Shown here: positions 54,361 through 63,246 of the stretch, one piece after another
Position numbering within the stretch: position 1 is the first letter of the stretch
Layout: every line of letters starts with the position of its first letter
DNA from: Terriglobus aquaticus
GTDB taxonomy: Bacteria > Acidobacteriota > Terriglobia > Terriglobales > Acidobacteriaceae
Reading direction: 5' to 3'
Assembly: GCF_025685415.1 (NCBI RefSeq)
Contig: NZ_JAGSYB010000001.1
Coordinates: 124,001 to 188,000, forward strand
DNA: 64,000 nt
Notes under the pieces: model-generated
The model's input: only the letters and a program-made list of their open reading frames with translations
Told to the model about the DNA's origin: nothing
Databases searched by the model: none
Made by a program: the position numbers and the translations under genes

Positions 54361-55722
54361 ATGTTCCGCGGCACCCCGTCGAAGTTCAAGTTTCGTACGC
54401 TGCTTCTGGCCGCGCCTCTGCTCTGCATCGGCGTGCAGGCCCAGCATGAGACGCGCAAGGCACAGCCCGGCAATGGTCCGAACGGCGTTCCGGAGAGCGT
54501 ATTTCTGGCACATCGGCTGGGCACCGATCATGCAGAAGGCATCAGCGCCATCGACGTGAACGGTGACGGCTTTCTGGACCTGCTGAGCGGCGCTTACTGG
54601 TACCAAAATCCCGGCAAGAACGGCGGGGACTGGAAGCAGCACCAATGGCGCTCCGTTCCGGTCCACGGCGAGTTTGTCAGCGACTGTGGCGAGTGGGTAG
54701 TCGACGTAAACCATGACGGCCATCCCGACGTGGTGACTGCGGGCTGGATCACCAACGGCGCGTGGTGGTTTGAGAATCCCGGATCTGCGGGCGTGGCCGC
54801 GGGCACCATGTGGAAGAAGCACTTCATTGGCGACAGCTTCGACACTGAAGGCGGTGCCTTCGCCGACATCAACGGCGACGGCAAACCGGATCTCGCATTG
54901 GCACACTACAACCACTCCGGCCTTCTGTGGATCGACTTCAGCGGAGCAAAGCCGAAGATGCACGTGCTTGCGCCCAAGGAGGCGGACGGCCACGGTGTTG
55001 GCATTGCGGACATCGATGGCGACGGCAAGGCCGATCTGCTGACGCCCTCTGGTTGGTTCCGCAACATCGATGCCAATGCGGACAAATGGGAGTGGCACCC
55101 GGACTGGCAGCTTGGCGACGCTGGTTTCCCGATCCTGGGTTATGACGTGAACGGGGACGGTCGCACCGACCTGATCGTCGGCCAGGGACACGGATATGGC
55201 CTGTACTGGTGGGAGCAGGGTGGTCCCAAGGACAAGCCAACCTGGACGCGCCACACCATCGATGAAAGCTTCTCGCAATCGCATGCCTTGAAGCTGGTCG
55301 ACCTGGATGGGGACGGCGTGCCGGAGCTGGTGACGGGCAAGCGCTACCGCGGCCACAATGGCCATGACCCCGGGTCGTACGATCCCGTGGTGCTCTTCTA
55401 CTACAAGCTTGACCGCAAGACCGCCACTTGGAAGCGGACCGCCATCAGCATGAACGGCACGGCGAGTGCGGGAACGCAGATCCTTGCCGAGGACTTCGAT
55501 CACGACGGCGACATTGACCTGGCGACCGCGGGCAAACTCGGCGTCCACTTTCTCGAAAACCTGAAGGTGAGCACGGCGACGGAAGAGGTTCGCGAAGCGC
55601 AGCAGCCCATTGAGCGCAAGTGGCCGTTCCCCGGCGAAGGTGTCGAGGTGCAGCAGGAAGACGGGCCCGCGACGCGCCACGTGAACGATGCGGTCATGCC
55701 GCCGCCTGCACCGGAACAATAA
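54361..55722 (+). CDS. Secreted FG-GAP/VCBS-repeat beta-propeller protein
   Basis: 453 aa with a signal peptide (FKFRTLLLAAPLLCIGVQAQ). Seven evenly spaced calcium-loop repeats are visible: DVNGDGFLD, DVNHDGHPD, DINGDGKPD, DIDGDGKAD, DVNGDGRTD, DLDGDGVPE and DFDHDGDID, the DxDxDG signature of FG-GAP/VCBS blades, so a seven-bladed propeller is expected. Aromatic-rich segments (GAYWYQNPG, GAWWFENPG, SGWFRN, GLYWWEQGG) follow the loops and could bind sugars. It may recognise the polysaccharide or a cell-surface partner; no catalytic residues are identifiable. Twelve bases after the previous gene. Confidence 0.9.
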   Translation: MFRGTPSKFKFRTLLLAAPLLCIGVQAQHETRKAQPGNGPNGVPESVFLAHRLGTDHAEGISAIDVNGDGFLDLLSGAYWYQNPGKNGGDWKQHQWRSVPVHGEFVSDCGEWVVDVNHDGHPDVVTAGWITNGAWWFENPGSAGVAAGTMWKKHFIGDSFDTEGGAFADINGDGKPDLALAHYNHSGLLWIDFSGAKPKMHVLAPKEADGHGVGIADIDGDGKADLLTPSGWFRNIDANADKWEWHPDWQLGDAGFPILGYDVNGDGRTDLIVGQGHGYGLYWWEQGGPKDKPTWTRHTIDESFSQSHALKLVDLDGDGVPELVTGKRYRGHNGHDPGSYDPVVLFYYKLDRKTATWKRTAISMNGTASAGTQILAEDFDHDGDIDLATAGKLGVHFLENLKVSTATEEVREAQQPIERKWPFPGEGVEVQQEDGPATRHVNDAVMPPPAPEQ

Positions 55723-55742
55723 GCAAGCAGGAGATCTGAACC

Positions 55743-57020
55743 ATGACCATGTCCATGCGAGCGCGGCTCGGCACCATGCTCTTCCTGGAGTACTTTATCT
55801 GGGGCGCCTGGTACGTAACGCTGGGCACGTGGCTTGCGCAGGGCCTGCACTTCACCGGAGCGCAGGTCGGGCTGGCGGCGGGCACCACGGCTGTCGGCGG
55901 CATGGTCTCGCCGTTCCTGGTCGGTTTCGTCGCGGATCGCGTAGCAGCCACAGAGCGCATGCTCGCCGCTCTCCACGCGCTAGGCGGCATCCTGCTGTTC
56001 GTCGCCGCGCGCCAGGTGCAGTTCACGTCGCTGTACTGGATCGTGCTGCTGTATTGCTTCTGCTTTATGCCGACTCTGTCGCTGACGAACTCGCTCGCGT
56101 TTCGCCAGATGCGGCACCCTGAAACGGAGTTCGGCGGCATCCGCGTGCTGGGAACGCTGGGGTGGATCGTCGCCGGTCTGCTGGTAGGCGCGATGCGGGT
56201 GGAAGCGACCGCGGTTCCGATGCAGATTGCCGGAGGCATGTCGCTCCTGATGGCGATCTACTGCCTGACGCTGCCTCATACGCCTCCGGCGCGCACCAGC
56301 GGACCGCTCACGTTCGGTTCGGTCTTTCCGAAGGAGGCAGTGCTGCTGCTGCGTGAGCGGCCGGTGGCCATCTTCGCTGCCGCCAGCTTCCTCATCTGCA
56401 TACCGCTGCAGTTCTACTACGCGTTCACCAACCTGTTTCTGAACCAGAGCGGCGTAGTGAACGCCGCGGGCAAGATGACCGGCGGTCAGATGAGTGAACT
56501 CCTCTGCATGCTTCTGCTTCCAGTGTTCTTCCGCCGCCTGGGCGTAAAGTGGATGCTCGCCGTTGGCATGCTCGCCTGGGTGCTGCGCTACCTTCTGTTC
56601 GCATACGGAAACGCCGGGCCGGGCATGTGGATGTTTTGGCTCGGCATCCTTCTGCACGGCATCTGCTATGACTTCTTCTTCGTCACGGGCCAGATCTATA
56701 TCGACCAGAAGGCCGCTGTCGACCTGCGCGCGGCAGCGCAGGGCTTCATCACGTTCCTCACCTACGGCGTCGGCATGTTCGTCGGTTCATGGCTGTCAGG
56801 CAATGTCGTCGAGCACTACCGCGTCGTCACCGGCGACTTCTCTGGACAGCCGTTGGGCGAGCAGCACTACAACTGGCATGCCATCTGGCTGTTCCCGGCG
56901 GCGTTTTCGGCCGTGGTGCTCCTGGTGTTCCTCGCGTTCTTCTCAGACCGCAGTCGCCAGAAGGAATCGTTGCCGCAGAGCGACTTCGAAACGGCGGGCG
57001 AGCCGCCTCTACCGGTGTAG
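55743..57020 (+). CDS. MFS transporter of the nucleoside:H+ symporter family
   Basis: 425 aa, twelve hydrophobic helices. Resembles the NupG/XapB-type nucleoside:H+ symporter branch: RARLGTMLFLEYFIWGAWYVTLGTWLAQ at the start, FGGIRVLGTLGWIVAGLLVG in the middle and DFFFVTGQIYIDQKAAVDLRAAAQGFITFLTYGVGMFVGSWLSGNVVEHY near the end. Members of this family in sugar-oxidation loci often carry modified sugars rather than nucleosides, so the cargo is best left open. Last gene of the plus-strand operon; it converges on an epimerase gene nine bases away. Confidence 0.88.
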   Translation: MTMSMRARLGTMLFLEYFIWGAWYVTLGTWLAQGLHFTGAQVGLAAGTTAVGGMVSPFLVGFVADRVAATERMLAALHALGGILLFVAARQVQFTSLYWIVLLYCFCFMPTLSLTNSLAFRQMRHPETEFGGIRVLGTLGWIVAGLLVGAMRVEATAVPMQIAGGMSLLMAIYCLTLPHTPPARTSGPLTFGSVFPKEAVLLLRERPVAIFAAASFLICIPLQFYYAFTNLFLNQSGVVNAAGKMTGGQMSELLCMLLLPVFFRRLGVKWMLAVGMLAWVLRYLLFAYGNAGPGMWMFWLGILLHGICYDFFFVTGQIYIDQKAAVDLRAAAQGFITFLTYGVGMFVGSWLSGNVVEHYRVVTGDFSGQPLGEQHYNWHAIWLFPAAFSAVVLLVFLAFFSDRSRQKESLPQSDFETAGEPPLPV

Positions 57021-57028
57021 CAGGAGCG

Positions 57029-57994
57029 CTACGTCCACCAGGCCTCGACCGGAGGCTCGGTCAGGACAACGCGCGAGAGCATCGCGGTCGCGGAGGACAA
57101 CCCTTCGTGGATCGACGCCAGAGCGTCCTCGTGCTCGATGCTGAGCACGTAGTCGTAGCCGGCCAGTCGCAGCGCGGAGACGATGGCCTTCCACTCCAGC
57201 TCGCCATGGCCCCAGCCCACCGTGCGAAATAGCCAGGAACGCTCGGCCATCTCCGCATAGCTCTTCGTGTCCAGCACGCCATTCCGAGCAATCTTTGACG
57301 GAGCAAGCGCAACGTCCTTGGCGTGCACGTGAAAGATGGCCTCGCCCAATGCGGAGATCACCGACGGAATGTCCATGCCCTGCCACCACAGATGACTCGG
57401 GTCGAGGTTGATCCCAAGCCCGTTGCCAGTTGCTCCACGCAAGCGCAGCAGCGTCTCCGTGTTGTACACGCAGAACCCCGGGTGCGCTTCGAGCGCAACC
57501 CGAACGCCATGCTGTTGCGCGTCGGTCACTGCATCGCGCCAGTACGGGATCAGGCGCTCTTCCCATTGCCACCGCGACGCTTCCGCGTACTCCGGCGGCC
57601 ACGCAGCCGTGATCCAGTTTGGCGTCGCATCCTGCGGGCCACCACCAGGACAGCCGGAAAATGTGACCACCACTGGCACTTCGAACGCCTCTGCAAGCCG
57701 AACCGTATCGCGCAACAGCGTTGCATCGCGCTCCGCGATCTCCCGCCTGGGATGCACCGGGTTGCCGTGACAGGAGAAGGCGCTGATGGACAGACCGGCA
57801 TCCTGAAGGCGAGCCCGGTACTCGCGGAGACGCTCTCGCGAAGAGAGCATCTCCGCCATGTTGATGTGGCTTGCGCCCGGCCAGCCGCCGGTGCCAATTT
57901 CGAGCATCCGGATCGCGGGATACTTCGCAACTTCGCGCAACAGGCCGTCAAAATCAACGCTGTTGAACACGGGGGTAAACAGACCGATCTGCAT
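57029..57994 (-). CDS. Cytosolic sugar phosphate isomerase/epimerase-type TIM barrel
   Basis: 321 aa of the xylose-isomerase-like/AP-endonuclease-2 TIM-barrel superfamily. Metal-ligand segments in order: VALEAHPGFCVYN (Glu), GINLDPSHLWWQGMD (Asp/His), IFHVHAKDVAL (His/Asp) and VLSIEHEDAL (Glu). No signal peptide. Its start is three bases from the stop of the second epimerase gene, so they are co-transcribed. In related loci such enzymes epimerise, isomerise or eliminate keto-sugars; the exact reaction is not predictable from the sequence. Confidence 0.9.
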   Translation of the reverse strand: MQIGLFTPVFNSVDFDGLLREVAKYPAIRMLEIGTGGWPGASHINMAEMLSSRERLREYRARLQDAGLSISAFSCHGNPVHPRREIAERDATLLRDTVRLAEAFEVPVVVTFSGCPGGGPQDATPNWITAAWPPEYAEASRWQWEERLIPYWRDAVTDAQQHGVRVALEAHPGFCVYNTETLLRLRGATGNGLGINLDPSHLWWQGMDIPSVISALGEAIFHVHAKDVALAPSKIARNGVLDTKSYAEMAERSWLFRTVGWGHGELEWKAIVSALRLAGYDYVLSIEHEDALASIHEGLSSATAMLSRVVLTEPPVEAWWT

Positions 57995-57997
57995 CCG

Positions 57998-58891
57998 TTA
58001 GGCCTTGAGCGAGCGCCAGAAATCCGCATCGATCTTCAGCGACTCCTGCCACGGCACGTCAAAGGCTTCCTGCTCGACGAAAGCGTGCGTGATGTGCTGA
58101 TTCTTTGCGGCCTGGGCGAATACGGGACGGTAGTCGATGGAGCCTCTGCCCAGCTCAGTGACCACGCTTTCTTCACGCTTGTCCGGTTGCGGGTTGGCGG
58201 CCAGCTTGAAATCTTTCACGTGCAACATGCTGAAGCGGTGCGGATGCTGCTGCATCAATTGCACCGGATTTACACCCGCCACGTTCACCCAGCCCGCATC
58301 CATCTCGAAGGTCACCTTGGCGGGGTCGGTCAACCGCAGCAACTCCTCGTACGGAACCTTGCCTTCAACGGGGATGAACTCGCCCGTGTGGTTGTGATAC
58401 CCAAAGTGCAGGCCAACTCCGTTTGCCTTCTCGCCGACGCTGTTGAACTGCTCCGCCGCATAGTGCCAGTCGTCCAGGGACATCGGCGAGTGAGCGTTAG
58501 GGAAGGTGCCGTCGCGCTTCGGCGACGAAGGACAGATGAGATAAGTGCATCCGAGCTCCTTAACGAATGCTGCCGTCTCATCAAAACGCGTAGTCACGTC
58601 GGCGAAGCTGTTGTGTGAACTCACGCATCGCAGACCCGCCTTGTCTAGGGCAGCGCGGATTTCCTTCGCCGGCTTTTTCGGCAGCGCGGCCGATTCCACC
58701 TCGGTGTAGCCAGCCGCGTGAACCGCAGCGAGTGCGCCATCCAGGTCCTGTGCCATCTGCTGGCGAACGCTGTACAGCTGCAGGCCCGCAGGCAGACCTA
58801 GCGGGTTTGCCCAGGCAAAACCCCCGCGCATCGACAGGGCAAGGCCGGCAGCGGCGGTGGAGCAAAGAAAGGTTCTGCGAGTCATGGACAC
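57998..58891 (-). CDS. Exported sugar phosphate isomerase/epimerase-type TIM barrel
   Basis: 297 aa; GTG at 58891 has GGGAG nine bases upstream, while an ATG two codons later is also possible. N-terminal twin-arginine signal (MTRRTFLCSTAAAGLALSM), so it acts in the periplasm. TIM-barrel motifs: GLQLYSVRQQMAQDLDGALAAVHAAGYTEVES, FGYHNHTGEF, TFEMDAGWVNVAG, SMLHVKDFKLA and HAFVEQEAFD, providing the usual His/Asp/Glu metal site. It lies between the GMC oxidoreductase and the cytosolic epimerase, which suggests that the oxidised sugar is processed in the periplasm first. Confidence 0.92.
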   Translation of the reverse strand: MSMTRRTFLCSTAAAGLALSMRGGFAWANPLGLPAGLQLYSVRQQMAQDLDGALAAVHAAGYTEVESAALPKKPAKEIRAALDKAGLRCVSSHNSFADVTTRFDETAAFVKELGCTYLICPSSPKRDGTFPNAHSPMSLDDWHYAAEQFNSVGEKANGVGLHFGYHNHTGEFIPVEGKVPYEELLRLTDPAKVTFEMDAGWVNVAGVNPVQLMQQHPHRFSMLHVKDFKLAANPQPDKREESVVTELGRGSIDYRPVFAQAAKNQHITHAFVEQEAFDVPWQESLKIDADFWRSLKA

Positions 58892-58907
58892 GTTTCGGGT
58901 CTCCCGG

Positions 58908-60479
58908 TTACACGTTCAGCTTATTCATCTCCGCGGCCAAATGCTCAGAGGCCCGCATGGACAGGGACGCAATGGTGATGGTCGGGTTCTGCCATCCAGC
59001 GCTGGTGAATGCCGCGCCATCCACTACGAAGAGGTTCTTGTGATCGTGACTCTGATTCCACCGATTCAGCACGCCCTTCTTCGGATCGTCGTGCATGCGG
59101 CAGGTTCCAACCTCATGGATGCTGTATCCCGGCGGGTTGGGAACGACGTTGCTCGACAGCACCTCAAACCCGGCGTCGTGGGCCATCTGTGACCCGGTCG
59201 CGACTGCGTCCTTTGCCATCGCGTATTCGTTGTCGGTGTACTTTGTCTCCACATGCAGCACCGGTATTCCCCACGCGTCCGTCACGTCGGGGTTGATGCG
59301 GACGTGGTTTTCGTAACGCGCCAGCACCTCGCCCATGATCGTCATGTAAAAGGCTGAGCCGTGGTACTCGTCCATCTTGCGCTGCAGTTCGGCCCCATAG
59401 GCTGCGAAATTCCGCGGCTCCAGGCCACCCGCACGGCTGGTCACGTTGAAGGCGTAGCCCCGCAGGAAACGCGGATCCTTCGTCGTGATGTTGCGGAAGC
59501 GGGGAACGATGGCGCCCCCGCCCATCAGCGCTGGGGTTGCGCGTCCGTTGCGCGCTTCGGGCACGCTGCAGGTAACCCCGGCACCGTAAATCTGATCGCA
59601 AAGGTAACGACCCACTAGGCCGCTGCTGTTGGCCAGCTTGCTGTTCAGCAGCAGTCGTGTGCTCTCCAGCGTGCCCGCGGCGAGCACAATCACGCGCGCC
59701 TTCACCTGCATTTCGCGGTGCGACAGGCGATCGATGAAGATGACGCCGTTGGGCCGCCCGGTGCTTTTATCGACAGTGATCTCGCGCACGATCGCGTTTG
59801 AGACCGAAGTCAGCTTGCCTGTCCGTTCGGCGTCCGGAATCAGCAGGTTCACAGAGCTTGCCAGACCGTCGCGCCCACGTGCCGTGCGCTGCTTGCACAC
59901 GGCAACTCCAACCGGCTTGCCCGCCGCGATGAAACGCTTCATCGACTCGGTCCACGGAGCGTCGTCGATCACAAAGTTGCCGTCCGGCATCTGCGGCGGC
60001 CCGTCCTTCGCCCCGTATACCTGGAAGATGTCCTCAACCCGCGAGTAGAACGGCGATAATTCCGCGTGGTCGATCGGCCAGTCTTCGCCGAAACCGTCGT
60101 GCGACTTACCCTTGAACTCGTAATCGCTCAAGCGGAACGACTGTCGCGACCAGAACAGAGATCGCCCGCCAAATAGCCGCACCCGCACCCAGTTGTAAGG
60201 GTTCTGCGGAGCAAAGGTGTAGGGCACCTCCTGCTCGTCAACCCATACATTGGTGTTGTATTCGCTGGCCTGGAACACGTGTTCCAGCTTGCCGGGTGGC
60301 TTGAAACCGCGAAACGGCAATTCGTACGGTGCTTTGCGCTGCGTGTGCCGACCTACATCGGCTACGGGCCCGGCGTTCAGCATCAGGCACTTCACGCCCT
60401 TTTCGCAAAGCACCTTGGCGGCCATGCCGCCCGCATGACCGGAGCCAATGATGAGCACGTCTACAGGTTCGTTGGGCAT
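58908..60479 (-). CDS. GMC-family FAD oxidoreductase (sugar/glycoside dehydrogenase)
   Basis: 523 aa. FAD-binding Rossmann motif at the N-terminus (VDVLIIGSGHAGGMAAKVL), a second FAD contact region VRLFGGRSLFWSRQS, and the C-terminal GMC signature with the catalytic His in GYSIHEVGTCRMHDDP and the Asn in VVDGAAFTSAGWQNPTITIASLSMRASEHL. The substrate-binding middle domain is about 190-400. No signal peptide, so it is probably carried out with the Tat-type signal of the small subunit encoded 15 bases upstream. The pairing with a gluconate-2-dehydrogenase subunit-3-like protein is the LacA/LacC arrangement of glucoside 3-dehydrogenases. SD AGGA precedes the ATG. Confidence 0.93.
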   Translation of the reverse strand: MPNEPVDVLIIGSGHAGGMAAKVLCEKGVKCLMLNAGPVADVGRHTQRKAPYELPFRGFKPPGKLEHVFQASEYNTNVWVDEQEVPYTFAPQNPYNWVRVRLFGGRSLFWSRQSFRLSDYEFKGKSHDGFGEDWPIDHAELSPFYSRVEDIFQVYGAKDGPPQMPDGNFVIDDAPWTESMKRFIAAGKPVGVAVCKQRTARGRDGLASSVNLLIPDAERTGKLTSVSNAIVREITVDKSTGRPNGVIFIDRLSHREMQVKARVIVLAAGTLESTRLLLNSKLANSSGLVGRYLCDQIYGAGVTCSVPEARNGRATPALMGGGAIVPRFRNITTKDPRFLRGYAFNVTSRAGGLEPRNFAAYGAELQRKMDEYHGSAFYMTIMGEVLARYENHVRINPDVTDAWGIPVLHVETKYTDNEYAMAKDAVATGSQMAHDAGFEVLSSNVVPNPPGYSIHEVGTCRMHDDPKKGVLNRWNQSHDHKNLFVVDGAAFTSAGWQNPTITIASLSMRASEHLAAEMNKLNV

Positions 60480-60494
60480 GACTTTCCTGATCGT

Positions 60495-61220
60495 TTAGCG
60501 AGGGTAGGAGGGGGACGTGTTGGACGACTTGGGCGCTGCCTGTACGGGCGCCGGCCGCTGGTGGACCGCGCGGTAGTTGTCAGCGCTGGTGTCCGGATCG
60601 ATGGGCGACCAGTACATCTGTGCCGCGTTGGCATTGCCGCGGCCGTGGGTTTCGGCATTGACCCAGGCGCGGCTGTTCATGGTCGCGGTGCGAATGTCGG
60701 CGTGGGCGATGTTCACGAAGTCCGCATGCGGTTCGGTGGGCGGATGATCGCTCATCCACGTCCGTAGCCACGGCCGCAGCACCGCATCGGCCTGCTCTGG
60801 TGTGGTCTTTGCAAACGGGACACCGTTCTTGCGGCGCGACTCCGCCTCCAGCCAATCCAGGCCGCCGGTATACAGCGCCTTGCGCGAGGCAGGGGAGTCG
60901 CCGATCAGGAAATCGAGAAACTGCGGAGTCTGCGCTTCCACGGCACCCGGCATCTCTCCCAGAGGCGGCAGCAACACGCTGCTGAGATGGATCAACGTCG
61001 CCATCTGCACGGGCGAGAAGAAGTCCGCGTCGGTGGCGGCAACGTCGTCCGGCGTTTCCGTGTGGGGAAGGGGCGTCTTGCTGTTCAGGCCCAGCGTCCA
61101 CGGCACCGGTGCCGGTGGTGGAGGCAATGGATTCTGTGTGGTCGCCGCCTGCTGTGTCCACAGCGCATCCGGCAGAACGCAGGCGCCTGCCACCATCCAC
61201 ACGAACCTTCGACGCTTCAT
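60495..61220 (-). CDS. Gluconate 2-dehydrogenase subunit 3-like partner of the GMC oxidoreductase
   Basis: 241 aa from ATG 61220 with AGGAG eight bases upstream. A much longer in-frame reading runs upstream over treZ and is rejected. N-terminal RRR-F signal of twin-arginine type (KRRRFVWMVAGACVLPDAL). Residues 65-195 match the small helical subunit-3 family: DFFSPVQMATLIHLSSVLLPPLGEMPGAVEAQTPQFLDFLIGDSPASRKALYTGGLDWLEAESRRKNG. The Pro-rich linker (PLPPPPAPVPW) before it and a disordered C-terminus are unusual. It probably stabilises and exports the GMC enzyme. A cytochrome c subunit, as in LacB, is not found in the window. Confidence 0.88.
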   Translation of the reverse strand: MKRRRFVWMVAGACVLPDALWTQQAATTQNPLPPPPAPVPWTLGLNSKTPLPHTETPDDVAATDADFFSPVQMATLIHLSSVLLPPLGEMPGAVEAQTPQFLDFLIGDSPASRKALYTGGLDWLEAESRRKNGVPFAKTTPEQADAVLRPWLRTWMSDHPPTEPHADFVNIAHADIRTATMNSRAWVNAETHGRGNANAAQMYWSPIDPDTSADNYRAVHQRPAPVQAAPKSSNTSPSYPR

Positions 61221-61343
61221 CGGTTCAGCTCCTGGGGTTAGCGACACTTGTAGTGCAGCGACCACAGCACTGTCAACGCTGGCAGCGGAGGCGCCAGTGC
61301 GACGGCAGGCGGTGCTACAGCGTAAGCGTGCATCCAAACGCCT

Positions 61344-63185
61344 GTGCCCGACCCAGCGCTCCACGGCCAATTTACGCTTCACACGAGTCATCCCATGCCC
61401 TTCGGCGCGCAACTGATGCCGGAGGATGGCGTACGCTTCCGGCTCTTTGCGCCCGGAGCTGAAACAGTGCGCTTGCGCCTGGAGAATGCCGGCGATGATC
61501 TGCCGATGCAGCGTTCCAAGGAGGGCTGGTTTGAACGCGTCGAGCCAACCGCCGAAGCTGGCAGCCGGTATCGTTTCGTCTTGGAGGACGGAACCGCGGT
61601 TGCCGATCCGGCGTCGCGCTTTCAGCCAGACGATGTTCACGGCCCAAGCCAGGTCATCGATCCTCTCGCATTTGCCTGGGCCGATGGTGGGTGGCAAGGC
61701 CGCCCCTGGTCGCAGAGCGTGCTCTACGAATTGCACATCGGCACGTTCACGCCAGAAGGCACGTTTGCCGCAGCCGCTGAGAAGCTGACTCTGCTCGCTG
61801 AAATCGGCATCACCGCGATCGAGATCATGTGCCTGGCCGATTTCGCGGGCAACCGAAACTGGGGCTACGATGCGGTTCTGCTGTATGCGCCTGACTCGAC
61901 CTATGGGCACCCGAATGACCTGAAACACCTGATCGACGTCGCACACCGGCACGGCATCCAGGTGATCCTGGACGTGGTGTACAACCACTTCGGCCCGGAA
62001 GGGAACGACCTGCCGAAGTACTTTCCGCAACTGCTTACGAAAGATCACTGCACCCCGTGGGGCGATGCTCTGAACTTCGATGAAGACAACGCCGGAGATT
62101 GCGCCAGGCAGGTGCGGGAACTCATCATCCAGAACGCGCTGTACTGGGTTGAAGAGTTCCACGTGGACGGCCTGAGACTCGACGCCACCCACGCCATCGT
62201 CGACACGAGCAAGGTGCATGTGCTGGACGAGTTGGCCTCGCGGGTCCACGAGTTCGGCGCAGCGCACCAGCCGCCACGCCAAATCCACCTGATCCGCGAA
62301 GACGAACAGAACGTCGCTCCGAAGCTGTTGCGCAATGAGAAGGGCCATTGCGAGAAGTTCACGGCGCAGTGGAACCATGATATGTCGCATCTGCTGGGAG
62401 CAGCCATGCGACAGGATTTCTCAGGTGCGCAAGAGGACGAGGAAACCACCAAGCAGGCGGAGAGCGTTGCCGAAGGTTTCATCATCGCAGTGGAAGAACG
62501 CGGTGAGTCTGGCGATGTCCGTTGTCATGTGCCTCCGACTGCGTTTGTCTCGTTCGTGCAAACTCACGACCTGATCGGGAACCGCATCGGAGCGGAGCGG
62601 ATTCACGCGCTGGCGCCGCCGGCAGCCGTGCGAGCCGTGATGTCCCTGCTGCTACTCACGCCACAAATTCCCATGATCTTCATGGGCGACGAGTTCGGCG
62701 CGACCACGCCCTTCCCCTACTTCTGCGACTTCGGTGGCGATCTGGGCAAGGCTGTAAGCCGGGGTCGGCGCGAGTTTCTCGCGCAATTGCATAACGCGGA
62801 CGAGGCGGCACTGAAGAACGCGCCCGACCCGCAACAGGAGAGCACTTTTCTTTCCGCAAAGCTCGATTGGGCACAGCGGGAAGAGTCGACCTGGCCGGAC
62901 TGGTACCGCCGCATCCTAGCAGTCCGGCAGGAGCATGTGAGCCCATCTCTCGAGAGTCTGCATCAGCGATGCGGAGAGTTCCGGGTTCTGCGCGCCGGAG
63001 CATTTCAGATCGGGTGGGATCTGGACGGGAAGCGTTTGGAGGTGTCTGCGAACCTGCGTCCTGACGCAACCGATGGGTTCGACGCGGGCGGCGAAACGAT
63101 CTGGCTGGAAGGGCAGTCGAGCGTTCCCGGTAGCCTCGACGCATTCTCCGTGCGATGGAGTGTGACGAGCTCGACAAGGTCCTGA
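61344..63185 (+). CDS. treZ: Malto-oligosyltrehalose trehalohydrolase
   Basis: Hydrolyses maltooligosyltrehalose to trehalose plus a shorter maltodextrin in the TreYZ route from glycogen. 613 aa; the start is a GTG at 61344 with no clear SD, and an ATG 17 codons later is the alternative. N-terminal CBM48-like domain (FRLFAPGAETVRLRLENA), then a GH13 barrel: YELHIGTFTPEGTF, ILDVVYNHFGPEGNDL, nucleophile in EEFHVDGLRLDATHAI, general acid in HLIREDEQNV, stabiliser in FVQTHDLIGNRIG (QTHD where most homologues have QNHD). C-terminal beta domain about 530-613. No treY is in the window; treZ converges on glgP. Confidence 0.92.
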   Translation: MPDPALHGQFTLHTSHPMPFGAQLMPEDGVRFRLFAPGAETVRLRLENAGDDLPMQRSKEGWFERVEPTAEAGSRYRFVLEDGTAVADPASRFQPDDVHGPSQVIDPLAFAWADGGWQGRPWSQSVLYELHIGTFTPEGTFAAAAEKLTLLAEIGITAIEIMCLADFAGNRNWGYDAVLLYAPDSTYGHPNDLKHLIDVAHRHGIQVILDVVYNHFGPEGNDLPKYFPQLLTKDHCTPWGDALNFDEDNAGDCARQVRELIIQNALYWVEEFHVDGLRLDATHAIVDTSKVHVLDELASRVHEFGAAHQPPRQIHLIREDEQNVAPKLLRNEKGHCEKFTAQWNHDMSHLLGAAMRQDFSGAQEDEETTKQAESVAEGFIIAVEERGESGDVRCHVPPTAFVSFVQTHDLIGNRIGAERIHALAPPAAVRAVMSLLLLTPQIPMIFMGDEFGATTPFPYFCDFGGDLGKAVSRGRREFLAQLHNADEAALKNAPDPQQESTFLSAKLDWAQREESTWPDWYRRILAVRQEHVSPSLESLHQRCGEFRVLRAGAFQIGWDLDGKRLEVSANLRPDATDGFDAGGETIWLEGQSSVPGSLDAFSVRWSVTSSTRS

Positions 63186-63246
63186 TCTGGGCACAACGCT
63201 GGAGTGGCGACGCGAGGCAGCACCTCACGCCACTGCTCCCGGCGCG

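Noticed and set aside
53893-55719. 608-aa minus-strand open frame antisense to the FG-GAP and Gfo/Idh genes
   Set aside because: It mirrors the GC-rich third positions of the real genes and overlaps two well-supported ORFs completely; composition is His/Arg/Val-rich without any domain.
61221-62390. 390-codon N-terminal extension of the subunit-3-like gene
   Set aside because: It lies entirely antisense to treZ, has no family similarity, and the internal ATG at 61220 has a strong SD and signal peptide.
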